From the NCBI RefSeq assembly GCF_017498505.1, contig NZ_CP071798.1, positions 124,001 to 188,000 on the forward strand: a stretch of DNA of 64,000 nt, read 5' to 3'. This DNA is from Sporosarcina sp. Te-1. Lineage in GTDB: Bacteria; Bacillota; Bacilli; Bacillales_A; Planococcaceae. The notes beneath the pieces were generated by a model, which saw only the letters and a program-made list of their open reading frames with translations, did no database searches and was not told where the DNA came from. Below, piece after piece: positions 55,401 to 64,000 of this stretch. Position numbers and translations under genes: made by a program. How positions within the stretch are numbered: position 1 is the first letter of the stretch; every line of letters starts with the position of its first letter.

Positions 55401-56345
55401 ATGGAACGTATCGGCAATGCGATGAAGCGGGTCATTAATGCACCTGCATTAACTGCAAGATATGACCAGCTTCGAAATGAAGTGCTGGAAAATACGGAGG
55501 TTCAACGATTTCTGGAAGACCATTCTCAATACATTGACAAGACGGTCGTGGATAAAAGCATCGGCAAGCTGTATGAATTCGTTACTTCATCACATCATTG
55601 CGAAAGCTGTCCGAACCTGGAAGGCTGCATCAATGTAATGAAAGGCTACGAGCCAAAATTAATACTGACAGCCAATTATATTGATCTCGATTATGTCATA
55701 TGTCCGAATAAGCAAGTTGATGACGAACGCAGAAAAGTCTCCAGAATGATCGAGAGCATGCATATGCCGAAAGATGTAATGGAAGCCAGGTTGCATGATG
55801 TCGATTTGACACATGATAACAGCAGGCTGCAAGTGGTAGAAGCGGCTGCACGGTTTATTAATGAATATGTGGAAACAGGAAAGCTACCGGAGCAGGGTCT
55901 CTATATCCATGGGCCGTTCGGTACTGGAAAGTCGTTTATCCTCGGGGCGATGGCCAATGAATTGGCCAATCGTCAAATTCGGACGGTTGTCGTTTATATA
56001 CCGGAGTTTTTGAGGGAAATGAAACAATCCATCCAGGACCAGACGTTGAATGAGAAAATAGACTTCGTCAAAAAAGCACCTGTTCTCATGCTGGACGATT
56101 TTGGTGCTGAATCGATGTCCGCATGGGCGCGGGATGAGGTGCTTGGAACGATTTTGCAGTACAGGATGGCGCAAGAGCTTCCAACTTTCTTTACATCCAA
56201 CTTTACACTGGATGAGCTTGAGCACCATCTGACATATACCCAGCGTGGCGAAAAAGAGGAAGTGAAGGCGGCCCGTCTGATGGAACGGATTCGGATAATC
56301 AGCTCGCCAATCGCACTTCGCGGAAAAAACAGAAGAAGATCCTGA
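55401..56345 (+). CDS. dnaI: Primosomal helicase loader DnaI
   Basis: A 314-residue AAA+ ATPase that loads the replicative helicase. The N-terminal domain has a zinc-binding CESCPNLEGCINVMKGYEP (about residues 67-85). The Walker A motif is GPFGTGKSFILGAM (about 169), Walker B VLMLDDFGAES (about 229), and sensor residues lie in FTSNFTLDELEHHL and RLMERIRIIS. Translationally coupled to dnaB. No terminator hairpin is obvious in the 90 bases before the thrS leader. Confidence 0.95.
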   Translation: MERIGNAMKRVINAPALTARYDQLRNEVLENTEVQRFLEDHSQYIDKTVVDKSIGKLYEFVTSSHHCESCPNLEGCINVMKGYEPKLILTANYIDLDYVICPNKQVDDERRKVSRMIESMHMPKDVMEARLHDVDLTHDNSRLQVVEAAARFINEYVETGKLPEQGLYIHGPFGTGKSFILGAMANELANRQIRTVVVYIPEFLREMKQSIQDQTLNEKIDFVKKAPVLMLDDFGAESMSAWARDEVLGTILQYRMAQELPTFFTSNFTLDELEHHLTYTQRGEKEEVKAARLMERIRIISSPIALRGKNRRRS

Positions 56346-56436
56346 CGCATTTTGTGAAATGCCGTCACAATGGCTTGATTTTTAGGCGGAGCACATTTAT
56401 ACTAATTTGTATTATGAATGATTAAAATGTGAAGAT

Positions 56437-56676
56437 GAGGACAACTATCGATTCATCATCCTACAGAGAACGGGGTCATAGGCTGGAAGCCCCGCAGGAC
56501 AGAAAATCGATGGACCACCTCGGAGCAGCGACGGGGAAATTAGTATCCGTCGACGGTGCCGGCCCGTTAGCCGATTGGAAAGCTTCGTCTTTCCGGCATT
56601 TGTGCCGGAGGGAAGGAAGAAGGGTGGAACCACGAACAAACGCTTCGTCCCTTTATAGGGATGGGGCTTTTTTTAT
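56437..56676 (+). promoter_or_regulatory. T-box riboswitch of thrS, specifier ACC (Thr)
   Basis: Stem I closes by GAGG (56437-56440) with CCTC (56518-56521) and ATCGAT (56447-56452) with ATCGAT (56506-56511). The internal loop between them holds ACC at 56514-56516, a threonine codon. The T-box AGGGTGGAACCACG is at 56621-56634; TGGA would pair with a tRNA ending UCCA. The terminator hairpin CGTCCCT/AGGGATG and an oligo-T run end at about 56675. Uncharged tRNA-Thr should prevent termination and raise thrS expression. Confidence 0.93.
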
Positions 56677-56768
56677 TGGTTTTTAAGTTTTTTATGTATT
56701 CCACTAACTAAAAACCAATATGTACACCATCCGTTCTATTCCAACTAACTATAAAGGAGAGACAGACC

Positions 56769-58706
56769 ATGTCGGAACAAATCGAATTGAAATTCCCTGA
56801 TGGAGCGGTAAAATCGTTTCCAAAAGGCACAACTACAGAAGACGTCGCTGGATCCATCAGCCCGGGACTCCGCAAAAGCGCATTGGCAGGTAAAGTAGGG
56901 GATAAGCTGGTCGATCTGAAAACGCCGATCGAGGAAGATGGCGATATCGCGATCATTACACCTCAATCACCTGAAGCGTTGGAGATTTTACGCCATAGTA
57001 CAGCGCATTTGCTGGCACAAGCGGTTAAGCGCAAATTCCCGGATGCCAAACTCGGTATCGGTCCGGTCATTGAAAACGGTTTTTACTATGATATCGACTC
57101 GCCAACTCCGATCACGGCAGAAGATTTGCCTGAACTCGAGAAAGAAATGAAGCGGATCATCGGAGAAAACCTGCCGGTTGTCCGTCATGATGTTTCACGC
57201 GAAGAAGCGGAAAAACGTTTCAAAGAGATTGATGATCCATACAAGCTGGAACTTCTCGAAGCGATTCCGACAGGAGAGCAAGTCTCAATCTATGAACAAG
57301 GCGAGTTTTTCGATCTTTGCCGTGGCGTTCATGTACCGTCTACCGGTAAGTTGAAGGAATTTAAGCTATTGAGCATTGCAGGGGCCTACTGGCGCGGGAA
57401 TTCCGATAATAAGATGCTTCAGCGGATTTATGGGTCAGCGTTCTTTAAGAAAGAGGAACTGCAAGAACATTTACGCATGCTGGAGGAAGCAAAAGAGCGG
57501 GATCATCGGAAAATCGGCAAGGAGCTTCAATTATTCACAAACTCACAAAAAGTGGGCCAAGGCCTGCCGCTTTGGTTGCCGAAGGGGGCTACTATTCGCC
57601 GTGTAATCGAACGGTATATTGTCGATAAAGAAGAGAAACTCGGCTATAACCATGTATATACACCGGTTCTTGGAAGTGTCGAGCTCTATAAGACATCTGG
57701 CCACTGGGATCATTACCAGGACGGCATGTTCCCGGTCATGAGCATGGACAATGAAGATTTGGTGCTCCGTCCGATGAACTGCCCGCACCACATGATGATC
57801 TACAAAAATGGCATCCACTCGTATCGTAACTTGCCACTCCGCATTGCTGAGCTTGGAACAATGCACCGATATGAAATGTCCGGAGCCCTTTCCGGATTGC
57901 AACGGGTTCGCGGCATGACATTGAATGATGCGCATATCTTTGTCCGCCCCGATCAGATCAAGGAAGAATTCCAGCGCGTGGTTCAATTGATTATTGAAGT
58001 GTATAAAGACTTTAACATTAAGGACTATTCTTTCCGTCTCTCCTATCGTGATCCGCAAGATACGGAGAAGTATTTCGACGACGATGCGATGTGGGAAAAG
58101 GCACAAGGCATGTTGAAAGAAGCGATGGATGAACTAGGACTTGATTATGTGGAAGCAGATGGCGAAGCGGCATTCTATGGTCCGAAGCTTGATGTCCAAG
58201 TGAAAACAGCTATCGGAATGGAAGAGACATTATCCACTGTTCAATTGGACTTCCTTCTTCCAGAACGTTTTGATCTCACATATGTTGGAGAGGATGGCAA
58301 GCCGCATCGTCCTGTCGTTATCCATAGAGGTGTCGTTTCAACAATGGAGCGCTTTGTCGCGTTCTTGATCGAAGAGTACAAAGGGGCCTTCCCGACATGG
58401 CTTGCTCCAGTGCAAGTCGAAGTCATTCCGGTATCGCCGGAAGTGCATTTCGACTACGCCAATGAAGTGCGTGAGAAATTGATCGCTTCTGGTTTCCGAG
58501 TTGATCTTGACAGCAGGGACGAAAAAATCGGTTATAAAATTAGAGAAGCCCAAGTACAAAAAGTTCCTTTTATGCTCGTGCTTGGTGACAAAGAAGTGGA
58601 GTCAGGCGAAGTGAACGTTCGGAAATATGGTGAACAGCAATCCGAAAGTATGCCGTTTGCCCAATTCCTTGAACAACTTCAGTCGATTGTCGCGAATAAA
58701 GAATAA
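56769..58706 (+). CDS. thrS: Threonyl-tRNA synthetase
   Basis: A 645-residue class II synthetase. The N-terminal TGS domain ([20 protein letters not shown], residues 5-24), the editing domain (about 65-240, with [13 protein letters not shown] and the HxxxH plus CRGVHVPS zinc-like motif), the catalytic core with motif 2 [13 protein letters not shown] (about 335) and zinc ligands, and the anticodon-binding domain (about 540-645) are all present. Full length; both aminoacylation and editing residues are seen. AAAGGAGAGAC precedes the ATG. Controlled by the upstream T-box. Confidence 0.98.
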   Translation: MSEQIELKFPDGAVKSFPKGTTTEDVAGSISPGLRKSALAGKVGDKLVDLKTPIEEDGDIAIITPQSPEALEILRHSTAHLLAQAVKRKFPDAKLGIGPVIENGFYYDIDSPTPITAEDLPELEKEMKRIIGENLPVVRHDVSREEAEKRFKEIDDPYKLELLEAIPTGEQVSIYEQGEFFDLCRGVHVPSTGKLKEFKLLSIAGAYWRGNSDNKMLQRIYGSAFFKKEELQEHLRMLEEAKERDHRKIGKELQLFTNSQKVGQGLPLWLPKGATIRRVIERYIVDKEEKLGYNHVYTPVLGSVELYKTSGHWDHYQDGMFPVMSMDNEDLVLRPMNCPHHMMIYKNGIHSYRNLPLRIAELGTMHRYEMSGALSGLQRVRGMTLNDAHIFVRPDQIKEEFQRVVQLIIEVYKDFNIKDYSFRLSYRDPQDTEKYFDDDAMWEKAQGMLKEAMDELGLDYVEADGEAAFYGPKLDVQVKTAIGMEETLSTVQLDFLLPERFDLTYVGEDGKPHRPVVIHRGVVSTMERFVAFLIEEYKGAFPTWLAPVQVEVIPVSPEVHFDYANEVREKLIASGFRVDLDSRDEKIGYKIREAQVQKVPFMLVLGDKEVESGEVNVRKYGEQQSESMPFAQFLEQLQSIVANKE

Positions 58707-58720
58707 CAAGATAGGTATTG

Positions 58721-58758
58721 CATCCCATTTCTTCCTATGGAGAAATGGGATGTTTTTA
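58721..58758 (+). terminator. Terminator of thrS
   Basis: CATCCCATTTCT and AGAAATGGGATG form a perfect 12-bp stem with an 8-base loop, followed by TTTTT. Confidence 0.93.
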
Positions 58759-58847
58759 TTATTTTACGAATAACTTATTTGAAACTTTGATTCTCTCGAA
58801 GTTTTCAAAGTACAATACAACTGTCTGCAATAAATGGAGGGATTTTC

Positions 58848-61800
58848 ATGATAGAGACCATTGTCAAACCTTCCGATATTCAAACAATCGGCCAGGCAAA
58901 TGACGCGCTGCACATTCTTCTTCGCTGCTCACGAAAGGAAGTGCTGGATTACTTAGACTTGATTGATTCCGAAGAGGAGAGTTACCGTCTCATCCGATTG
59001 CTGGATAATGGAGCACTGGGGCAATACGGCAACTTTTTGGCATATTATGCACACCGCCGATTTGATACAGCGAGAACGTATGCGTGGAAATACCATACTC
59101 TCTTGGAGAAGGATCGCCCGTTTCTAGTCGATCACCTGATTCAGAAACAATTGACGGATGAGAAAAATAATTTTACATCGAAAGATACCATTTATTTATT
59201 GAAAGTTCGATTGCATGCATTGACCATGATGAACCGAATTCCTGCGGCGACACGCACAATAAAGGAAATTGAAGCGAATGGCGGCACAATCCATGCGGAC
59301 CAATTGGCTCCCTATTTAGTTGAAATGGATCGTTTGGAAGAAGCGGAACAGACATTGCGAGATGCGCTGCCACTAACGGAACGCGCTACCATTACGTATG
59401 TAGCGTATGCCGACCTGTTGGCGAAACGGGGTGCCCGGCAGGAGGCAGCCGAAGTTCTGCGTGAAGGGATGAAACGTTTTCCGGAAGATGTGACGTTGCA
59501 AGTCGCTTATATCGATCATCTTTATACGGACGGCGCTTATGAGGAAGTGAGCCATTTGATACCACAACTGCTGGAGGCTAATCCTTACATGCGCCCGCGG
59601 AATTACCTTGTTTACATACAGACCGATACATTGTACAGGATTGATCGGTGGGACGAATTGCGTGCCTGGATTGCTTCTTACTCTGACGTGCTGGAAAGCA
59701 CCGTATTTGATTTGGCGTCACTCGATGAAACAGGTGTTAGAAATGAAGTTAAATTGACACCGATTAAGCAGAAAGTAAATTACTGTGTTCCTGCTTCGAT
59801 TGAAATGATTTTAAAGGCAGCTGGCCAGGAAAAAACACAAGATGAAGTGGCAAACCATATCTTCAATCGTACTGGTTCCAAAATTAGTACGACCGTCGAC
59901 TATATGAAAACACTCGGTTTTGAAGCAGTGTTTTTCAAAAGTACGATCGAGGCACTTAGGCAATTGATTGATCTCGGTTTACCTGTCATGCTGGATCTCA
60001 TGGTCGAAAACAGTTCCCACGTCCAATTGATCCGAGGGTATGATGACAGGCTGCAAATTTTGTCGATTCAAGATCCTAATCGGTTAGAACCCTTCTATGT
60101 GCCCTACGATGTATTCCGGCAATTCAATCGTATGAAAGACGGTTTAGCAATTGTATTTATCCAAAAGGATCGAAAGCATATCTTGCCGGAGCTGCCGCAT
60201 GAGGAACATGAATTCTTTCGAGAGGCTTTTTCCCGTGTGGATGATTTGGATGAAGCAAGCGAAGAGATGATCGACAAATTTTTGGCTTTTCTTATACGAA
60301 ATGAGGAAGAAATCTATGCTTCAGTGTTAGGCTTGTCTCTTTCGAATCATGACAAGTTTCTTCCGCATATCGATAAGTGGCGAAAGCATGTCCAAGAAAA
60401 GCTTGGCATGGAAGAACAAAAAGTGGCGCTCCTTATAGCCAATTCCTATATGCGATATGGGGATCGAGAATCGTTCTTAACTATCATGAAGGATTTGAAA
60501 CGTCCATCCGCATTCTCGCATTATTTGTTGGGAGTGGACGCCTATAAAAGGGATTCCTATGCTGATGCACTATTCCATTTAGAGCGCTCTCTCGAGTTGG
60601 ACCCATACCAGCCGATTGCGTATGCCTATTTAGCAAGATGTACAGAGGAAATCGGCAGGACGGAAGATGCAGTTGATTATGCAGAAACAGCAATGTACCA
60701 AAATGAACAAGATGATTTTATTGTCTCGACTTATGCAACGGCCTTGCTTGCTAATGGGCAAACAGCCGATGCGCTGGCACAATTCTTATCATTGGCAGAG
60801 GCAGACCCAGACAATGCCTATTACGCTTATGAGGCAGGCCGTTGTCAATTGGCCGATAATGAACAAGAGTCTGTTCAATGGTTTGAACGCTCCATCGCCC
60901 TGAATCAGGCTGTACCGTATCCATACTTAAGGCTCGCTGAAATATACTTGGAACAAGAAGATTGGGAGTCGGCGGAAGCCGTGAGTGAGCGCGGAATCGC
61001 CAACGTGCCAAGCGAAGAGGCAACTTATCTCTGGTTATACGCAGGCCACGCTAGAGCAGGCAGGGAGGCATACCCGTCCGCAGAGCAGGCATACAAAGAA
61101 GCAGCTGAACGGGATCCGGAGGGGCATGCGCTGGCCTTCATCTATGAAGGGGAAGCGATGGCGAAAACCGGACGATGGGAGCAGGCCCTACAATCTGTGA
61201 CGACCACGGCAGAGCGTCTCGATTCGGCTTATTATACATTCCGGGCGGGTGCAATGTTGTTTGAAACCGCTGAATCGGTAGAAGAACATGAAATAGCACT
61301 TGACGTAATGGAAAAAGGGCTCTTGAACACGGATGACCAAGTGATGGCGTTTGTCAGAAGATATGTCGATTATGTCGAAAACACCCCCGCTGAACAACGG
61401 GGAGCGAATGTACTTGCGGAATTGCGGAGCCGTGTCCAGGATCCCGATCTATATTGTTATGAAGCGTTCTTAAGAGAACAGGCCGGTGAAGTGGAAAAGG
61501 CGCTTGAACTGCTGCAAGAGTCACTCGAAATGAATGCACAAAATACGTTCCCTCATTACCGGTTAGGTTTGATTTATAAAGGAATGGAGGAAATGGATGC
61601 CGCAATTCGGCATTTCGAATCATGTTTAGAGATTGAGGATAAATTCAATGCTGCACGCGAGGAATTGTTTGATATTTACGAGCAATTAGCGGATTATCAA
61701 ACCGCTAAGCAGTACGCTTTTGAATTGCTCGAATTATTTCCGACCGTCTGTAAAGTGGAAAGGATGGCAGACTGGCTTAACGAGCAGGAAAAGCGAATGG

Positions 61801-62813
61801 TTTCCGCCCGTCTTGATGAGCTGGAAGGGGAAGTGGATAAAGACTGGTGGTATATCTCTAAAAGCTCCCTTCTGCAAAAACGGGAAGCGATTCAGTTCCT
61901 TTCCAAAGAGGAAAGCCCATATATCCAATTCCGCTTGGCGAAACTGCTCGTTCAAGAAAAAGAATATAAGAAAGCAAACGAAATCTTGATGAAGCTCGTC
62001 GAGGAATTCCCGAACGATGAATCCTTATATCCTTATTGGGCTGAGGCGATGCTGCGCAGCAAACAAAATAATTTTGGTTCCTTGCCGATTGAACGGTTGA
62101 ACGTTCCGGATGAGTCGAGAGCTTGGATCAGTCATCAGCTGGGCAGGGAGATAATGACCTTTGCCGAGCCATGGTTGGAAATCAAAGACGGAAACTATTC
62201 GTTTTTTAAACAGCTTAGGGCCTCTACTAAAATATCTCCCATCACCGTTTATGTGACGACCTTATTTAAATATGCGTTCAAATTGGAGCCTGAAAATGCC
62301 TCCCATTACGTGGAATTGGCGAAATACCTATGGAAAGTCGACAATAAGCAGGATGCGAAAAAGATATTAGCTTTGTATGAATATGATGACTTCGATATCT
62401 CCAGGCTGGCAGGTTTTTATTCTTTCCACGATGGAAAACGGACCGGCAAACTGGCGAATTTTGAAGAAGCCCTAGTCCATTTCACCAAAATTACAGAGAT
62501 GCATCCGGACTATCCGTACGGGTGGTCATGGAAAGGAGATACTTTACTCCATCTTGGCAAGTATGACTTGGCCAAAGCGAGCTATGATAAGTCGTTAGAG
62601 CTGAATCCTGAAGTGGAGGAAGGGCATGTCGGCTTAATGCGCGTTTATTATTTTGCTGGTTTTTCCGAGAAAGCTTGGGGGTATTTTTGTTCGGCAAATG
62701 AAGAAGTTCAAAACCAGTGGCTGGTGGAAATGCAAGATTCTCATATGGGCACAGATGACTTCGTTCGATTCATTGGAATTCGTCTCGATGAAATAGAAGA
62801 AATCAATAGTTGA
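58848..62813 (+). CDS. Large TPR protein with embedded C39-like cysteine peptidase domain
   Basis: A 1321-residue protein with no signal peptide or membrane segment, so probably cytosolic. Residues 1-300 are helical TPR-like repeats. Residues about 305-445 form a C39-type papain-like domain: KQKVNYCVPASIEMILKAAG (Cys313), SSHVQLIRGYDD (His391) and SIQDPN (Asp409), with a Gln three to four residues before the Cys in the oxyanion position. The order and spacing of a working triad are kept. From about 520 to the end there are many more TPR-like units (for example YPYGWSWKGDTLLHLGKYDL near residue 1224). Substrate and role are unknown. ATGGAGGGA gives a strong start; the gene stands alone between thrS and infC. 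Confidence 0.85.
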   Translation: MIETIVKPSDIQTIGQANDALHILLRCSRKEVLDYLDLIDSEEESYRLIRLLDNGALGQYGNFLAYYAHRRFDTARTYAWKYHTLLEKDRPFLVDHLIQKQLTDEKNNFTSKDTIYLLKVRLHALTMMNRIPAATRTIKEIEANGGTIHADQLAPYLVEMDRLEEAEQTLRDALPLTERATITYVAYADLLAKRGARQEAAEVLREGMKRFPEDVTLQVAYIDHLYTDGAYEEVSHLIPQLLEANPYMRPRNYLVYIQTDTLYRIDRWDELRAWIASYSDVLESTVFDLASLDETGVRNEVKLTPIKQKVNYCVPASIEMILKAAGQEKTQDEVANHIFNRTGSKISTTVDYMKTLGFEAVFFKSTIEALRQLIDLGLPVMLDLMVENSSHVQLIRGYDDRLQILSIQDPNRLEPFYVPYDVFRQFNRMKDGLAIVFIQKDRKHILPELPHEEHEFFREAFSRVDDLDEASEEMIDKFLAFLIRNEEEIYASVLGLSLSNHDKFLPHIDKWRKHVQEKLGMEEQKVALLIANSYMRYGDRESFLTIMKDLKRPSAFSHYLLGVDAYKRDSYADALFHLERSLELDPYQPIAYAYLARCTEEIGRTEDAVDYAETAMYQNEQDDFIVSTYATALLANGQTADALAQFLSLAEADPDNAYYAYEAGRCQLADNEQESVQWFERSIALNQAVPYPYLRLAEIYLEQEDWESAEAVSERGIANVPSEEATYLWLYAGHARAGREAYPSAEQAYKEAAERDPEGHALAFIYEGEAMAKTGRWEQALQSVTTTAERLDSAYYTFRAGAMLFETAESVEEHEIALDVMEKGLLNTDDQVMAFVRRYVDYVENTPAEQRGANVLAELRSRVQDPDLYCYEAFLREQAGEVEKALELLQESLEMNAQNTFPHYRLGLIYKGMEEMDAAIRHFESCLEIEDKFNAAREELFDIYEQLADYQTAKQYAFELLELFPTVCKVERMADWLNEQEKRMVSARLDELEGEVDKDWWYISKSSLLQKREAIQFLSKEESPYIQFRLAKLLVQEKEYKKANEILMKLVEEFPNDESLYPYWAEAMLRSKQNNFGSLPIERLNVPDESRAWISHQLGREIMTFAEPWLEIKDGNYSFFKQLRASTKISPITVYVTTLFKYAFKLEPENASHYVELAKYLWKVDNKQDAKKILALYEYDDFDISRLAGFYSFHDGKRTGKLANFEEALVHFTKITEMHPDYPYGWSWKGDTLLHLGKYDLAKASYDKSLELNPEVEEGHVGLMRVYYFAGFSEKAWGYFCSANEEVQNQWLVEMQDSHMGTDDFVRFIGIRLDEIEEINS

Positions 62814-62838
62814 CAATAGCAGCACGGCATGGTAATCT
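62810..62838 (+). promoter_or_regulatory. Promoter of the infC-rpmI-rplT operon
   Basis: TTGACA (62810-62815) is a perfect -35 box that overlaps the stop codon of the TPR gene. After 17 bases comes TAATCT (62833-62838) with an extended TGG before it. Transcription would begin near 62845. Confidence 0.55.
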
Positions 62839-62844
62839 TATTAA

Positions 62845-63129
62845 GGTTAATGAATACAGTTTGTGGTATAAGAAGAGGCTGCCCGCTTCTCACCTGATTG
62901 ACGCTTTACCGCTGTTGACAGGTAAGACACATAAATGACGTGCCGTGCATTTTCATGTGCGTACGCATATGCGGGTAGACAATCATTGCGATTTGTCTAC
63001 TTTTTTTATGTCTGGAATTCTGGCGCCCTTCGCTTTTCAATGTTGGAATGACCTGTGGGCCTCCGCCGGAATGATAGGCGGTATACCCAAATCGTGTGTT
63101 CGCGAGACAATATTCGGAGGTGGATTACT
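62845..63129 (+). promoter_or_regulatory. L20-type autoregulatory leader of infC operon
   Basis: A leader of about 285 bases. GTAGACAA (62975-62982) and TTGTCTAC (62993-63000) followed by seven T form an intrinsic terminator ahead of infC. GGCTGCCCGC (62877-62886) can pair with GCGGGTAGAC (62971-62980), the left arm of that terminator, giving a competing antiterminator. ACCTG/CAGGT pairing sits between. This matches the known Bacillus mechanism in which free L20 favours termination; L20 itself is encoded by rplT at the end of the operon. Confidence 0.8.
62975..63007 (+). terminator. Attenuator hairpin in the infC leader
   Basis: An 8-bp perfect stem (GTAGACAA/TTGTCTAC), 10-base loop and seven T, 122 bases before the infC start. 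Confidence 0.9.
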
Positions 63130-63648
63130 ATTAGCAAAGACATGTACGTTAACGAGGGCATCCGTGCCCGTGAACTTCGACTGATCGACCATAACGGAGA
63201 TCAGCTTGGAATCAAATCACGTAATGAGGCCCTTGATATCGCAGCTCGTGCGAATTTAGACCTTGTCCTTGTCGCTCCGCAAGCAAAACCCCCAGTAGCT
63301 CGTGTAATGGACTATGGGAAGTTCAAATTTGAACAGCAGAAGAAAGAGCGGGAAGTGCGAAAAAATCAAAAGATCATCAACATCAAAGAAGTACGGTTAA
63401 GCCCGTCAATTGATGAACATGACTTTCAGACGAAACTTCGCAACGGCATTAAATTCTTGCAAAACGGAGACAAAGTGAAAGCGTCCATCCGTTTCCGCGG
63501 ACGTGCTATCACGCATAAGGAAATCGGTCAACGTGTATTGGACCGTTTTGCGGAAGAATGCAAAGAATTCTCTACGGTTGAAGTGAAACCGAAAATGGAA
63601 GGACGGAGCATGTTCCTAATACTTGCCCCGACCATCGAAAAGAAGTAA
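63130..63648 (+). CDS. infC: Translation initiation factor IF-3, AUU start
   Basis: A 172-residue factor that keeps the 30S subunit free and checks start codons. The N-domain begins (M)[18 protein letters not shown], the linker is Lys-rich ([17 protein letters not shown]), and the C-domain has [12 protein letters not shown] and [15 protein letters not shown]. No ATG or GTG fits the family N-terminus: the frame is open back to 63055 but unlike IF-3. The ATT at 63130, 7 bases after GGAGGTG, gives the same start as the AUU of other infC genes; ATG 63142 is a poorer alternative. AUU starts allow IF-3 to repress its own translation. Confidence 0.93.
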   Translation: MSKDMYVNEGIRARELRLIDHNGDQLGIKSRNEALDIAARANLDLVLVAPQAKPPVARVMDYGKFKFEQQKKEREVRKNQKIINIKEVRLSPSIDEHDFQTKLRNGIKFLQNGDKVKASIRFRGRAITHKEIGQRVLDRFAEECKEFSTVEVKPKMEGRSMFLILAPTIEKK

Positions 63649-63674
63649 CAGAAACGATTTAGGAGGAACAGATC

Positions 63675-63875
63675 ATGCCAAAAATGAAAACTCACCGCGG
63701 TTCAGCAAAGCGTTTCAAAAAAACTGCATCCGGTAAAGTAAAACGCGGTCGTGCTTATACAAGTCACCTTTTCGCAAACAAGTCGACGAAAGCGAAGCGT
63801 CACCTACGCAAAGCGTCCCTTGTTTCTTCTGGAGACTACAAGCGTATCCGTGAAATGATCACATACATGAAGTAA
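63675..63875 (+). CDS. rpmI: 50S ribosomal protein L35
   Basis: A 66-residue basic protein, [20 protein letters not shown] at the start, with the family pattern [15 protein letters not shown] and a terminal EMITYMK. TAGGAGGAAC precedes the ATG. Middle gene of infC-rpmI-rplT. Confidence 0.97.
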   Translation: MPKMKTHRGSAKRFKKTASGKVKRGRAYTSHLFANKSTKAKRHLRKASLVSSGDYKRIREMITYMK

Positions 63876-63991
63876 TCATTGCTTTAACAAAAGGAACGGT
63901 TGGCTGGAATCGAAACAACTGTCGATCCTGAACCCCGCCCTCTTAAAAACGAAACTACAACATTCTTTAGGAATAGCAGGAGGTAATTACT

Positions 63992-64000
63992 ATGCCACGC
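63992..64000 (+). CDS. rplT: 50S ribosomal protein L20, first codons
   Basis: ATG CCA CGC (Met-Pro-Arg) at the right edge, after GCAGGAGGTAATT. The conserved infC-rpmI-rplT order and the universal MPR start of L20 support the call; the rest lies outside. The 116 bases between rpmI and rplT hold only the ribosome site. Confidence 0.85.

Overview
The window is a stretch of chromosome from an endospore-forming low-GC Gram-positive bacterium. Gene content and order follow the Bacillus subtilis ytsP/rpsD to infC region closely: ezrA-nifZ-thiI-sspA, ytcI-like acyl-CoA synthetase, sppA-yteJ-tpx-ytxK-ackA, ytkL, ytoI-ytpI-nrnA-dnaE, accD-accA-pfkA-pyk-fxsA-ytvI-citZ-icd-mdh, phoP-phoR, polA-mutM-coaE-gapB-nrdR-dnaB-dnaI, thrS and infC-rpmI-rplT. 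The alpha/beta-type spore protein with a sigma-G promoter shows a spore former. Departures from B. subtilis (hflK-hflC between phoR and polA, a MaoC-like gene between mdh and phoP, no speD after gapB, a GntR regulator in front of accDA) suggest a Planococcaceae/Sporosarcina-like genome, but this is inference from gene order only.

Layout. 1-8.7 kb is the accessory part: a VOC-protein fragment, a decayed gene, rpsD with its leader (minus strand), the diguanylate cyclase dgcP, two unrecognised exported proteins, a complete IS1182-family element (5288-7350), then methionine gamma-lyase. 8.7-24 kb holds ytsP, ezrA, nifZ-thiI, sspA, an acyl-CoA synthetase, rarD, nadK, sppA, an RDD protein, tpx, ytxK, ackA, a universal stress protein and ald. 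An unusual 13-unit 21-bp tandem array lies at 24.0-24.3 kb between ald and pepQ. 24.3-32.2 kb holds pepQ, ytkL, ytoI, ytpI, nrnA and dnaE. 32.2-42.9 kb is central metabolism: a self-controlled GntR regulator with accDA, pfkA-pyk, fxsA, ytvI, and the citZ-icd-mdh TCA segment. 43-56.4 kb holds a MaoC-like gene, phoPR, hflKC, the polA-mutM-coaE repair/CoA group, gapB, nrdR and the dnaB-dnaI helicase-loading pair. 56.4-64 kb holds T-box-controlled thrS, a 1321-residue TPR protein with an embedded C39-like peptidase domain, and the infC-rpmI-rplT ribosomal operon with its attenuating leader.

The genes work mainly in housekeeping: replication (dnaE, polA, dnaB, dnaI, nrdR), translation (rpsD, thrS, infC, rpmI, rplT), carbon flow (pfkA, pyk, gapB, citZ, icd, mdh, ackA, acyl-CoA synthetase, ald) and fatty-acid start-up (accDA). 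Regulatory DNA is unusually readable: a sigma-G promoter, a sigma-B-like promoter, a FadR-like palindrome, paired CcpN-type boxes before gapB, a cre-like site at citZ, a Thr T-box, S4 and L20 leaders, and more than 20 intrinsic terminators.

The points most worth a second look are the heptad-encoding minisatellite, the TPR/C39 protein, a thiol peroxidase lacking its resolving cysteine, the FadR-type operator before accDA, the RBS-sequestering inverted repeat of the IS element, and a T9 tract that appears to put a lipoprotein signal peptide out of frame. No CRISPR array, prophage, tRNA or rRNA gene was seen.
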